12,706 nt of DNA, taken from WVXT01 sp964345635 (GTDB lineage: Bacteria; UBA6262; WVXT01). Both the position numbers and the translations under genes were made by a program. The stretch covers positions 1 through 12,706 of the forward strand of contig CAYFRM010000055.1 in NCBI GenBank assembly GCA_964345635.1, read 5' to 3'. This document shows, one piece after another, positions 7,469-12,706 of the stretch. The notes under the pieces are model-generated. The model was given only the letters and a program-made list of their open reading frames with translations, searched no databases and was not told the DNA's origin. The first letter of the stretch is position 1, and each line of letters begins with the position of its first letter.

Positions 7469-7650
7469 GCTAAAAGCCAGTTTGTTCTTCACTGGCAATT
7501 TTTTGACGCTGCGAGAGCCATCTCTCCGCAGGCGCAAAAGCAAACTCCTCCGATAAATCGGAGTCAGACAAGCTTTTGCTTGTTAAGAAAGATAGCCGAG
7601 ATGTCTTTCTCGCTGAAAATTGCAATGTTTATCACAAACTGGCTCTTAGC
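7469..7650. repeat. 182-bp foldback (MITE-like) element
   Basis: The ends are a 17-base inverted repeat with one mismatch: GCTAAAAGCCAGTTTGT (7469-7485) and ACAAACTGGCTCTTAGC (7634-7650). Moving inward, further paired blocks occur in the same order: GCAATTTT (7495-7502) with AAAATTGC (7616-7623), GCAAAAGC (7534-7541) with GCTTTTGC (7572-7579), and CTCCGAT (7548-7554) with ATCGGAG (7557-7563). The centre is at about 7556-7560, so the whole stretch can fold into one long imperfect hairpin. There is no convincing open reading frame and I see no clear target-site duplication. It fills most of the gap between proB and the MarR gene. A non-autonomous mobile element is the favoured reading, a structured RNA the alternative. 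Confidence 0.6.
7476..7504 (+). terminator. Probable intrinsic terminator of the rplU-proB operon
   Basis: Perfect 6-base stem GCCAGT (7476-7481) and ACTGGC (7491-7496) with a 9-base loop, followed by AATTTTTT (7497-7504). It lies 12 bases after the proB stop, in the left arm of the foldback element, so the element may have supplied the terminator. Confidence 0.6.
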
Positions 7651-7687
7651 TTAAAGTTGTTGGTGCTGAGGGGCTTCCAATTCCTTG

Positions 7688-7717
7688 TTGACAAACACCC
7701 CAAAAATAAAGTAAAAT
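7688..7717 (+). promoter_or_regulatory. Sigma70-type promoter of the MarR / lipid-type gene series
   Basis: TTGACA (7688-7693), an 18-base spacer, TAAAAT (7712-7717); start of transcription near 7724. This lies downstream of the TTG at 7719, so translation of the MarR gene must begin at the ATG at 7749. The -35 box lies within TTGTTGACAA (7685-7694), whose TTGT/ACAA arms could belong to an operator for the MarR protein itself; the operator idea is inference. Confidence 0.75.
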
Positions 7718-7748
7718 ATTGAGGATTTTTTCATTTTCAGGTGAATTT

Positions 7749-8210
7749 ATGAAGCGGAAAGAGTTCAGAAAATACGTTTCCAGGATGGATGATGTATTGC
7801 CCGCGCTGGTTAAGAATTTTCAGGTTCCCCAGCTTCCCAGGTTGTACGGCACCGAAATTACTTTGCCCCAGTATTTCGCTTTGGCTACCATAACCAGAAA
7901 AGGCAAATGTATGGTTGGAGAGTTGAGTAAATTATTGGGACTTAGCGTAAATACCGTGAGTGAGCTTGTCGGCCGTCTGGTGAAGAAACACTTCGTCGAG
8001 AAAGAAAGGGATGAGAAAGACAGGCGCAGAGTCCATGTTTATCTTACCGAACTGGGGAAAAGAATCATTCGTAAAGTTGACCATTGCAAGAAAAAGCACA
8101 TCAGAGGGATTTTAAGAAACCTTACCGAAGACGACTGCCGTATTCTGATTCAGATTATGGAGAAGATGACCGGCACTCCTGGGGAGCTGGGAGAAGCCAG
8201 AAGGTTATAA
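7749..8210 (+). CDS. MarR family transcriptional regulator
   Basis: 153 residues from the ATG at 7749, which has AGGTGA (7739-7744) just upstream; an in-frame TTG at 7719 lies before the predicted transcription start and is rejected. The winged helix-turn-helix is at about 53-98: GKCMVGELSKLLGLSVNTVSELVGRLVKKHFVEK, then the wing with DEKDRRRVHVYLT carrying the family DRR signature (residues 91-93). The flanking N- and C-terminal helices would make the dimer interface. It is first in the series leading to the phasin-like, radical SAM, glycosyltransferase, epimerase and oxoamine synthase genes, so it probably regulates its own promoter and this series. Effector unknown. The family is certain, the target is inferred. 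Confidence 0.92.
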   Translation: MKRKEFRKYVSRMDDVLPALVKNFQVPQLPRLYGTEITLPQYFALATITRKGKCMVGELSKLLGLSVNTVSELVGRLVKKHFVEKERDEKDRRRVHVYLTELGKRIIRKVDHCKKKHIRGILRNLTEDDCRILIQIMEKMTGTPGELGEARRL

Positions 8211-8267
8211 TTTTTTCCGCAAATACTTCGTACACCGAAATATCAAAATCATTAAGGAGGCGAAAAA

Positions 8268-8636
8268 ATGAAATTGAAAGCTGCGGATTTAGTTAATAGG
8301 GTATTGTTAGCAGGATTAGGTTTGGCTGCCCTGACTCAGGAGAAGGCAAAGAGATTGGCAGGACAGTTCTTGGCGCTGGAAGGGGTAGGCAAGGGAGAGA
8401 CTGCCGCTTTAGTAAACGAACTGGTGAAGAAAGGAAAAGATACGCAGAAGAAGTTGACAGGCCTGGTAAAGAAAGAGGTAGGCGGAATCCTGTCAAAAAT
8501 TGACTTTGCCTCCCAGAAAGATATAGCCCAACTGGAGAAGAGAATCAGGAAACTGGAGGCAAAGACGACAAAGGGAACAAAGAGGACAAAGAGGACGAAG
8601 AGGACGAAGAGGACGAAGAGGACGAAGAGGAGATAA
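8268..8636 (+). CDS. Phasin-like small protein with Thr-Lys-Arg repeat tail
   Basis: 122 residues with a strong AAGGAGG ribosome binding site (8252-8258). The N-terminal ~75 residues resemble the phasin / PHA granule-associated family (LVNRVLLAGLGLAALTQEKAKRLAGQFL, then ELVKKGKDTQKKLTGLVKKEV). A short amphipathic coiled-coil-like stretch follows at 84-99 (KDIAQLEKRIRKLEAK). The tail from 104 to 121 is six exact Thr-Lys-Arg triplets plus a final Arg, strongly basic. PhaF-type phasins also have a basic, DNA-binding tail, so this protein might bridge a hydrophobic surface and nucleic acid; that is inference. No PHA synthase is in the window, so a role at membranes or lipid inclusions is as likely as a role at PHA granules. 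There is no signal peptide. It lies 57 bases after the MarR gene. Confidence 0.78.
   Translation: MKLKAADLVNRVLLAGLGLAALTQEKAKRLAGQFLALEGVGKGETAALVNELVKKGKDTQKKLTGLVKKEVGGILSKIDFASQKDIAQLEKRIRKLEAKTTKGTKRTKRTKRTKRTKRTKRR
8577..8630 (+). repeat. Tandem repeat, six 9-base units, coding for (Thr-Lys-Arg)6
   Basis: Two copies of ACAAAGAGG followed by four of ACGAAGAGG, in frame, ending in AGATAA. The units within each type are identical, which suggests recent slippage expansion. The whole stretch is a near-pure purine tract on the plus strand. Confidence 0.95.
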
Positions 8637-8655
8637 GGTACAAATCGTGTTGGAA

Positions 8656-8704
8656 TCCTCCCGAAAGGGAGGAAGCAGAGAAAAAAGTACCTGTCCCTTT
8701 TTTT
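8656..8704 (+). terminator. Hairpin pair with T-run between the phasin-like and radical SAM genes
   Basis: TCCTCCC (8656-8662), GAAA tetraloop, GGGAGGA (8667-8673) is a perfect 7-base stem with a GNRA loop. An alternative fold pairs AAAGGGA (8664-8670) with TCCCTTT (8694-8700) from the dispersed repeat, followed by TTTT. The two folds exclude each other, so the region could act as a partial terminator or processing site that lowers expression of the genes after the phasin-like gene. This is a structural reading only. Confidence 0.4.
8681..8704 (-). repeat. Dispersed A6-core-T6 repeat, intergenic, minus orientation
   Basis: On the plus strand: six A, GTACCTGTCCC, seven T; that is the reverse complement of the GGGACAGGTAC core seen in the other copies. 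It lies 18 bases before the second radical SAM gene. This is the only copy clearly in the opposite orientation to the others. Confidence 0.85.
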
Positions 8705-8722
8705 GTAGGGGAGGGCAGGAAG

Positions 8723-10165
8723 ATGAACAAGATAATGGGAAAGATTAAGAATTTGGCGATTGAACGAATGGCCAGTCAGGCCATCAGGTTGATGGGTAGT
8801 TGTTCTGATGAAAACTTAGTCAGGTTCGCTTCTCTTTTAGAGAAAACTGCCGGTAAGATAGACTTTGCTCCGCGTAAAAGGCAGGTAGAATATGCCAAGA
8901 AACTATTTGAGACCAGGCATCCTTTTACCCGGTGGATGAAGAGAATAGGTAATGAATTGAATCCGAGGTGCAGAGACCAATTCACCGGGATTGTCCTGGT
9001 GAAAGAGCACTTCACGAATCAGGAAAGGAAAGATAGTTTCAAAGAAAAACATGGTTTTTTCCCGCCTACCCATCTGGCTATTAGCCCGATAACCAGGTGC
9101 AACCTCCGTTGCGATGGTTGCTGGGCAGGGAAGTATGCACAGGTTCCGGACATGGAAATGGACCTGTTGGAGAAGATTATGTTTGAGGCGAGAGACGAGA
9201 TGGGCATCCATTTCTACACTATTACCGGCGGTGAACCGTTTCTTAGAAAAGATTTACTCGACTTCTGCGAGAAATTCTCTGACTGTTATTTCAATATTTA
9301 CACAAACGGCACTTTAATCACGGATAACGTTGTAGAGAGGATAGGAAAATTGGGGAACGTAGCCCCCATGTTCAGTTTAGAAGGAGGCAGGGAGACCACA
9401 GATGCCCGGCGAGGCAAAGGAATCTACGACAAAGTAACCACCACAATGAAGAAGTTGCGGGATAAGGGGGCATTCTTTGGCTTCTCCGTTACCGAGACCA
9501 GGTACAATGCTGAGGAGGTAAGTAGCGAAGCGTTCATCGACGAGATGTTGGAGCTGGGATGTTTCAATGGCTGGTATTTCCAGTATATACCCATCGGTTT
9601 AAACCCGAATCCTTCTCTTATGTTGACTCCCGGGCAAAGAGATATGATTCGCAGGAGAATATATAAAATAAGAAATACCAGGCCCATCTTTGTTGTCGAC
9701 TTCTGGAACGACGGCCCTGCCGCTGATGGCTGTATGGCAGCAGGTAAGAAATATCTCCACATTAACTGTAAAGGAGACGTAGAGCCCTGCGTGTTTGTCC
9801 ATTTCGCCTGCGACAATATAAGAGAAAAGACCCTGACCGAAGCGCTAAAATCTCCGTTTTTTAGAGCTATCAGGGCGGGTATCCCTTACGAGGGAAATAC
9901 TTTGCGCCCTTGTATGATTGTTGACCGACCAGGCGTGCTGCGCGAATATTGTAGAAGATTCAATGCCTATCCTACCCACGAAGGTGGGGAGACCCTCATT
10001 GGCGAGTTAAGCGGCGCCGTGGACAATTATGCTCGCGGAATTGCCAAGATTTTCAATCGTGCCTGGGAGGAAGGCGATTGGATGAAGCTCTTCCGCCTGC
10101 GAGAGCCAAAAGAAGAAAGGGAAAAAAGGGGACAGGCTACTTTTTTACTTGGGAGAATTGGCTAA
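8723..10165 (+). CDS. Radical SAM / SPASM-like protein of unknown substrate (paralog of 3141-4583)
   Basis: 480 residues. The cluster motif C126-x3-C130-x2-C133 (CNLRCDGC) and GGEP (169-172) mark the radical SAM core. Cys337 (DGCMA), Cys356 (DVEPC) and Cys397 (RPCM) are shared with the minus-strand paralog and could hold an auxiliary Fe-S cluster. The N-terminal ~110 residues are helical and unassigned. Both proteins share SLEGGRE / SVEGFRE, ARRGKG / SRRGKG, WYFQYIPIG, DFWNDGP and HIN-KGDVEPC. Here the motif reads GCWAGKY against GCSTREY in the paralog, so the substrates may differ. It overlaps the glycosyltransferase start by one base (TAATG), so the two are translationally coupled and likely act in one pathway. 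The tail after about residue 466 (EKRGQATFLL) comes from a dispersed repeat. A role in lipid or glycolipid modification is inferred from neighbours only. Confidence 0.9.
   Translation: MNKIMGKIKNLAIERMASQAIRLMGSCSDENLVRFASLLEKTAGKIDFAPRKRQVEYAKKLFETRHPFTRWMKRIGNELNPRCRDQFTGIVLVKEHFTNQERKDSFKEKHGFFPPTHLAISPITRCNLRCDGCWAGKYAQVPDMEMDLLEKIMFEARDEMGIHFYTITGGEPFLRKDLLDFCEKFSDCYFNIYTNGTLITDNVVERIGKLGNVAPMFSLEGGRETTDARRGKGIYDKVTTTMKKLRDKGAFFGFSVTETRYNAEEVSSEAFIDEMLELGCFNGWYFQYIPIGLNPNPSLMLTPGQRDMIRRRIYKIRNTRPIFVVDFWNDGPAADGCMAAGKKYLHINCKGDVEPCVFVHFACDNIREKTLTEALKSPFFRAIRAGIPYEGNTLRPCMIVDRPGVLREYCRRFNAYPTHEGGETLIGELSGAVDNYARGIAKIFNRAWEEGDWMKLFRLREPKEEREKRGQATFLLGRIG
10122..10146 (+). repeat. Dispersed A6-core-T6 repeat at the radical SAM / glycosyltransferase junction
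   Basis: Six A, core GGGGACAGGCTAC, six T. It encodes K-R-G-Q-A-T-F-L near the C-terminus of the radical SAM protein and ends five bases before the GGGAGA ribosome binding site of the glycosyltransferase gene. Confidence 0.85.
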
Positions 10166-11280
10166 TGCGTAGCAGAATACTTTTCTTCTATTCTTCCCGT
10201 GATTCTGGACACCATAGGGCAGCCCAGGCACTACAGAGTGCCTTTAACTTACATTCTAACGTAGAAACTCTGGCGCTGGATTCTATTGAATGCGCCTACC
10301 CGAGAATGGGAAGAATGATAATTGACGGGTACACCCAAGTCATCAAAAAGATTCCGCAAATCTGGAGAGTTCTCTACGATAATCATGATTTTGCCAAAGC
10401 CACAAGAGACATCAGGAAGTTCTTTAATTGGCTATATTTTTCGAAGATGGAAGAGATACTGAAAGAGCATAAGCCCGATGCTATCATCTGCACTCAGGCT
10501 GCCCCCTGTCACGTGGCAGCTGCTTACAAAAATGAGAAAGGAAACGGTCTTCCTCTGGTGGCGGTGATTACCGACTATTTAGTTCACCCCTATTGGCTTC
10601 ATGACAAGGTAGACCTGTACATAGTGCCTACGGAAGAGACAAAAGAGACTCTTGTGGAGAGAGGCGTTCCGGGAAGAAAGATTAAGGAGATAGGCATTCC
10701 CATCGACCCCAAATTTATGAGTTCTTATGACAAACTGAAAAAGAGAAAAGAATTAGGTCTGTCTCGCGAGGTGACTACGCTGTTAATTGCAGGAGGAAGC
10801 CGGGGCCTGATTCCGGTGAAGAGAATTCTGAAGTTACTCTCTCAGGTGAATGCTCCTTTTCAGGCAATCATAGTTGCCGGCAGAAACAAGAGACTCCGGC
10901 TGAGAGCAAAAAAGATGGGAAGAAAACTGGCATTTACCACCAAAGTGCTAAGTTACACCAACAGTATGGATAAATTGATGGACGCCAGCGACCTGATAAT
11001 TACCAAGCCCGGCGGGCTGACCAGCGCCGAAGCGTTAGCCAAGGGTCTACCGCTAATTATCGTTAAACCGATCCCCGGCCAGGAAGAGAGAAATGGCCGT
11101 TACCTGATAGACCAGGGAGCAGCTGTAGCCGTGGAACATCTTAAAGACCTGCCGGAAGTTATAGAAGAATTATTATTATTTCCGGAAAAGATAGAAAAGA
11201 TGAGCCAAAAAGCTCAAGTTTTAGCAAGGCCGAAGGCGGCTGCGGAAGCAGCAAAGGCAATTATGGAACTGGTCCACTAA
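10165..11280 (+). CDS. MGDG synthase / diacylglycerol glucosyltransferase-type glycosyltransferase (GT28)
   Basis: 371 residues from the ATG at 10165, which overlaps the preceding stop (TAATG) and has GGGAGA at 10151-10156. An in-frame extension back to 10078 would run through the repeat and the end of the previous gene, so it is rejected. N-terminal domain (MGDG_synth type): FFYSSRDSGHHRAAQALQSA with the GHHRAA loop at 15-20 that faces the lipid acceptor side in the family. C-terminal GT28-type donor domain: LLIAGGSRGL (207-215), TKPGGLTSAEAL (280-291) and PIPGQEERN (302-310), which match UgtP/MGDG synthase nucleotide-sugar motifs. The family transfers glucose or galactose to diacylglycerol at the cytoplasmic membrane face. 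The acceptor here could instead be a sphingoid or ceramide-like lipid, given the downstream gene; that is inference. No signal peptide or membrane span is seen. Confidence 0.9.
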   Translation: MRSRILFFYSSRDSGHHRAAQALQSAFNLHSNVETLALDSIECAYPRMGRMIIDGYTQVIKKIPQIWRVLYDNHDFAKATRDIRKFFNWLYFSKMEEILKEHKPDAIICTQAAPCHVAAAYKNEKGNGLPLVAVITDYLVHPYWLHDKVDLYIVPTEETKETLVERGVPGRKIKEIGIPIDPKFMSSYDKLKKRKELGLSREVTTLLIAGGSRGLIPVKRILKLLSQVNAPFQAIIVAGRNKRLRLRAKKMGRKLAFTTKVLSYTNSMDKLMDASDLIITKPGGLTSAEALAKGLPLIIVKPIPGQEERNGRYLIDQGAAVAVEHLKDLPEVIEELLLFPEKIEKMSQKAQVLARPKAAAEAAKAIMELVH

Positions 11281-11283
11281 AAG

Positions 11284-11307
11284 AAAAAAGGGGTCAGAGT
11301 CATTTTT
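11284..11307 (+). repeat. Dispersed repeat, GGGGTCAGAGTCA subtype, before the epimerase gene
   Basis: Six A, GGGGTCAGAGTCA, five T. Same A-run / core / T-run architecture and size as the other copies but with a clearly different core. It begins three bases after the glycosyltransferase stop. Confidence 0.6.
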
Positions 11308-11324
11308 CTGATGGAGTGAATGTA

Positions 11325-12311
11325 ATGAGAGCATTGGTAAGTGGCAGTAGCGGATTTATCGGTAGCCATCTGGTGGAAGCGTTGAAAAAGAGAGGCTACG
11401 CGGTTACCTGCCTCGTGCGCAAGACGAGCAATCTCCGCTGGCTCAACGGGTTGGATGTAGAAGTTGTTTGTGGAGATTGCACGGAAAAAGAGACTCTGTA
11501 TAAAGCAGTAGAAAGTGCAGATTATGTCTATCACCTGGCAGGAGTAGTGAGGGCGGTCGATAGAGAAACCTATTACCGGGTGAATTTTCTGGGAACGAGA
11601 AATTTACTCGAAGTATGCACTGAGAAAAATCCCAATATGAAAAAGTTCATATACCTTTCTACCCAGGCAGCAGTCGGCCCTGTAATAAAAAAAGGGACAG
11701 GTACTTTTTTCTCACCACAGAACCCTCAGCCAATCACCGATTACGGCAAGAGTAAACTTGAGGCAGAAAGGGTAGTTAACAGTTTTAAAAATAAGTTGCC
11801 AGTCCTGACTATTAGAACGACGGCAATTTATGGACCGCGGGATAAAGATATCTACACGTATTTCAGGTTTCTTAAGAAAGGACTGAGACCCGTCCCGGGA
11901 AACGTAGATGGTGATATCAACCTATTATACGTGGGAGACCTGATAGACGGAATGATTCTGGCAGCGGAGAATGAAAGTTCCAGCGGCAAGACGTACTTTC
12001 TTGCCGATGAGAGGTCGTATTCCTGGGAAGACGCTTCAGATAAAGCAGCCCGGGCGCTCGGAGTAAAAGCAATCAACATACGCATACCGAAATGGGTTAT
12101 TTTGACATCGGCTTTTTTGTCAGAACTCTCCTCGGGGATAACTAAAAAGCCGCCTTTATTAGATAGGCAGAAGGCAAAAGAGATACTCCACGATGGATGG
12201 TTCTGTGACATAACCAAAGCGAGAGAATGTCTGGGTTTCAAGCCCAGAGTCAGTTTAGATGAAGGACTGAAGATAACAGCCAGCTGGTACAAAGAAAAGG
12301 GCTGGCTCTAA
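11325..12311 (+). CDS. NAD(P)-dependent epimerase/dehydratase (extended SDR), possibly a 3-keto-lipid reductase
   Basis: 328 residues from the ATG at 11325, chosen because GGAGTGA (11313-11319) sits 5 bases before it; a GTG at 11316 overlaps that site. The Rossmann fold is shown by GSSGFIG (7-13), D51 after VVCG in the adenine pocket, and HLAG (70-73). The catalytic set is S112 (LSTQAAVG) and Y140-x3-K144 (YGKSK). The C-terminal part fits the extended SDR class. Residues 122-130 (KKGTGTFFS) are encoded by a dispersed repeat lying in frame in the loop between catalytic Ser and Tyr. In some bacterial sphingolipid pathways a protein of this superfamily (CerR of Caulobacter) reduces the 3-keto group made by serine palmitoyltransferase. 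The adjacent oxoamine synthase gene makes that role plausible here, but a sugar-nucleotide epimerase is possible. Confidence 0.9.
   Translation: MRALVSGSSGFIGSHLVEALKKRGYAVTCLVRKTSNLRWLNGLDVEVVCGDCTEKETLYKAVESADYVYHLAGVVRAVDRETYYRVNFLGTRNLLEVCTEKNPNMKKFIYLSTQAAVGPVIKKGTGTFFSPQNPQPITDYGKSKLEAERVVNSFKNKLPVLTIRTTAIYGPRDKDIYTYFRFLKKGLRPVPGNVDGDINLLYVGDLIDGMILAAENESSSGKTYFLADERSYSWEDASDKAARALGVKAINIRIPKWVILTSAFLSELSSGITKKPPLLDRQKAKEILHDGWFCDITKARECLGFKPRVSLDEGLKITASWYKEKGWL
11687..11710 (+). repeat. Dispersed A7-core-T6 repeat inside the epimerase coding sequence
   Basis: Seven A, core GGGACAGGTAC, six T, identical in core to the copy at 3146-3168. It keeps the reading frame and encodes I-K-K-G-T-G-T-F-F between AAVGPV and SPQNPQPITDYGKSK. 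Confidence 0.88.
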
Positions 12312-12313
12312 GC

Positions 12314-12335
12314 AAAAAAGTGACAGGTACTTTTT
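12314..12335 (+). repeat. Dispersed A6-core-T5 repeat between the epimerase and oxoamine synthase genes
   Basis: Six A, core GTGACAGGTAC, five T; one core base differs from the copy at 3146-3168. It begins three bases after the epimerase stop and ends eight bases before the ribosome binding site of the next gene. Confidence 0.82.
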
Positions 12336-12354
12336 CAAGGCTAAGGAGGAAGAG

Positions 12355-12706
12355 ATGGATATTTTTGAAAAATGCGGCAAATTTACGGCTGCTCGAGAAG
12401 TGATGGCAGAAGGCTTCTATCCCTATTTCACTACAATTGAGTCTGCTCAGGACCCGGAAGTTATTGTCAATGGTAAGCCGATGATTATGATTGGCTCGAA
12501 TGACTATCTGGGACTTACCACCCATCCCAGACTCAAGAGAGCAGCAGCCAGGGCTTTAAGAAAATATGGCACGGGTTGCACCGGTTCCCGGTTCTTGAAC
12601 GGGACTTTCGACATTCACGAGGAACTGGAACGCAAGCTGGCCGAATTTGAAGGAGGGGAGGCAGCGCTCTTTTTTACCACGGGATTTCTAACCAACCTGG
12701 GCACTA
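12355..12706 (+). CDS. Alpha-oxoamine synthase (serine palmitoyltransferase-like), 3' end outside window
   Basis: The first 117 residues of a PLP-dependent enzyme of the oxoamine synthase group, with a strong AAGGAGGA ribosome binding site (12343-12350). Visible: GSNDYLGLTTHP (47-58), RKYGTGCTGSRFLNGTFDIH (69-88), ELERKLAEFEGGEAALFFTTGFLTN (90-114). Family enzymes condense an amino acid with an acyl-CoA or acyl-ACP thioester and release CO2. The reading GTGCTGSRFLNGT is closer to what I know of Bacteroidetes serine palmitoyltransferase / sulfonolipid synthase than to BioF or glycine C-acetyltransferase (Kbl); no search was possible. The PLP-binding lysine lies beyond the window. If it uses serine, the product would be 3-ketosphinganine, and the preceding SDR gene would be a natural next enzyme. 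Confidence 0.85.
   Translation, partial: MDIFEKCGKFTAAREVMAEGFYPYFTTIESAQDPEVIVNGKPMIMIGSNDYLGLTTHPRLKRAAARALRKYGTGCTGSRFLNGTFDIHEELERKLAEFEGGEAALFFTTGFLTNLGT

Noticed and set aside
7463..7654. 63-codon open frame between proB and the MarR gene
   Set aside because: It coincides with the foldback element, has no ribosome binding site and no recognisable protein character.
7719..7748. TTG start for the MarR gene
   Set aside because: The codon overlaps the end of the -10 region and precedes the predicted transcription start; the ATG at 7749 has its own ribosome binding site.
8577..8630. CRISPR-like array
   Set aside because: The units are 9 bases, contiguous, without spacers, and in frame in a gene. 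The dispersed repeats are also not evenly spaced and have no cas genes.
8545..8730. Serine-rich open frame on the minus strand
   Set aside because: It is the antisense reading of the GA-rich tandem repeat; poly-serine is the expected artefact of such a tract.
10078..10164. Longer start for the glycosyltransferase gene with an extra KKGTGYFF-containing N-terminus
   Set aside because: The extension lies wholly within the end of the previous gene and the dispersed repeat. The ATG at 10165 overlaps the stop codon, has a ribosome binding site and starts directly at the family's conserved N-terminal strand.

Overview
The window looks like bacterial chromosome, coding-dense and of moderate G+C. It comes from a lineage I cannot name with certainty. 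The housekeeping block, the small dispersed repeats at gene ends and the lipid-type gene cluster would suit an uncultured phylum such as Omnitrophota or a relative, but that is an impression and not shown by the sequence.

Left part (1-7463): a conserved RNA/ribosome block. It starts with the C-terminal half of a B12-binding-type radical SAM protein, then its usual partner (DUF2344), then ribonuclease G. The block resumes at 4787 with rplU, rpmA, obg and proB, driven by a consensus promoter at 4727-4755. Between rng and rplU the usual collinearity is broken by an antiparallel radical SAM/SPASM-like gene (3141-4583, minus strand). That gene has its own consensus promoter, back to back with the rplU promoter. 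proB has no proA beside it. It is followed by an intrinsic terminator embedded in a 182-bp foldback, MITE-like sequence (7469-7650).

Right part (7688-12706): a consensus promoter starts a same-strand series. It encodes a MarR-type regulator, a phasin-like small protein with a (Thr-Lys-Arg)6 tail, a second radical SAM protein paralogous to the first, an MGDG-synthase/UgtP-type glycosyltransferase, an NAD(P)-dependent epimerase/reductase, and the N-terminal third of an alpha-oxoamine synthase resembling bacterial serine palmitoyltransferases. Read together, this is a candidate membrane-lipid locus (sphingolipid, sulfonolipid or glycolipid) with a radical SAM enzyme of unknown role. That assignment is an inference.

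Scattered through the window are seven short repeats of one style: A-rich, GGGACAGGTAC-like core, T-rich, including two diverged subtypes. Three of them supply the last codons and stop of a radical SAM gene, one sits in frame inside the epimerase, and three are intergenic. They resemble REP-like elements mobilised by IS200-type (RAYT) transposases. No transposase gene is present here, and there are no tRNA, rRNA or CRISPR features.
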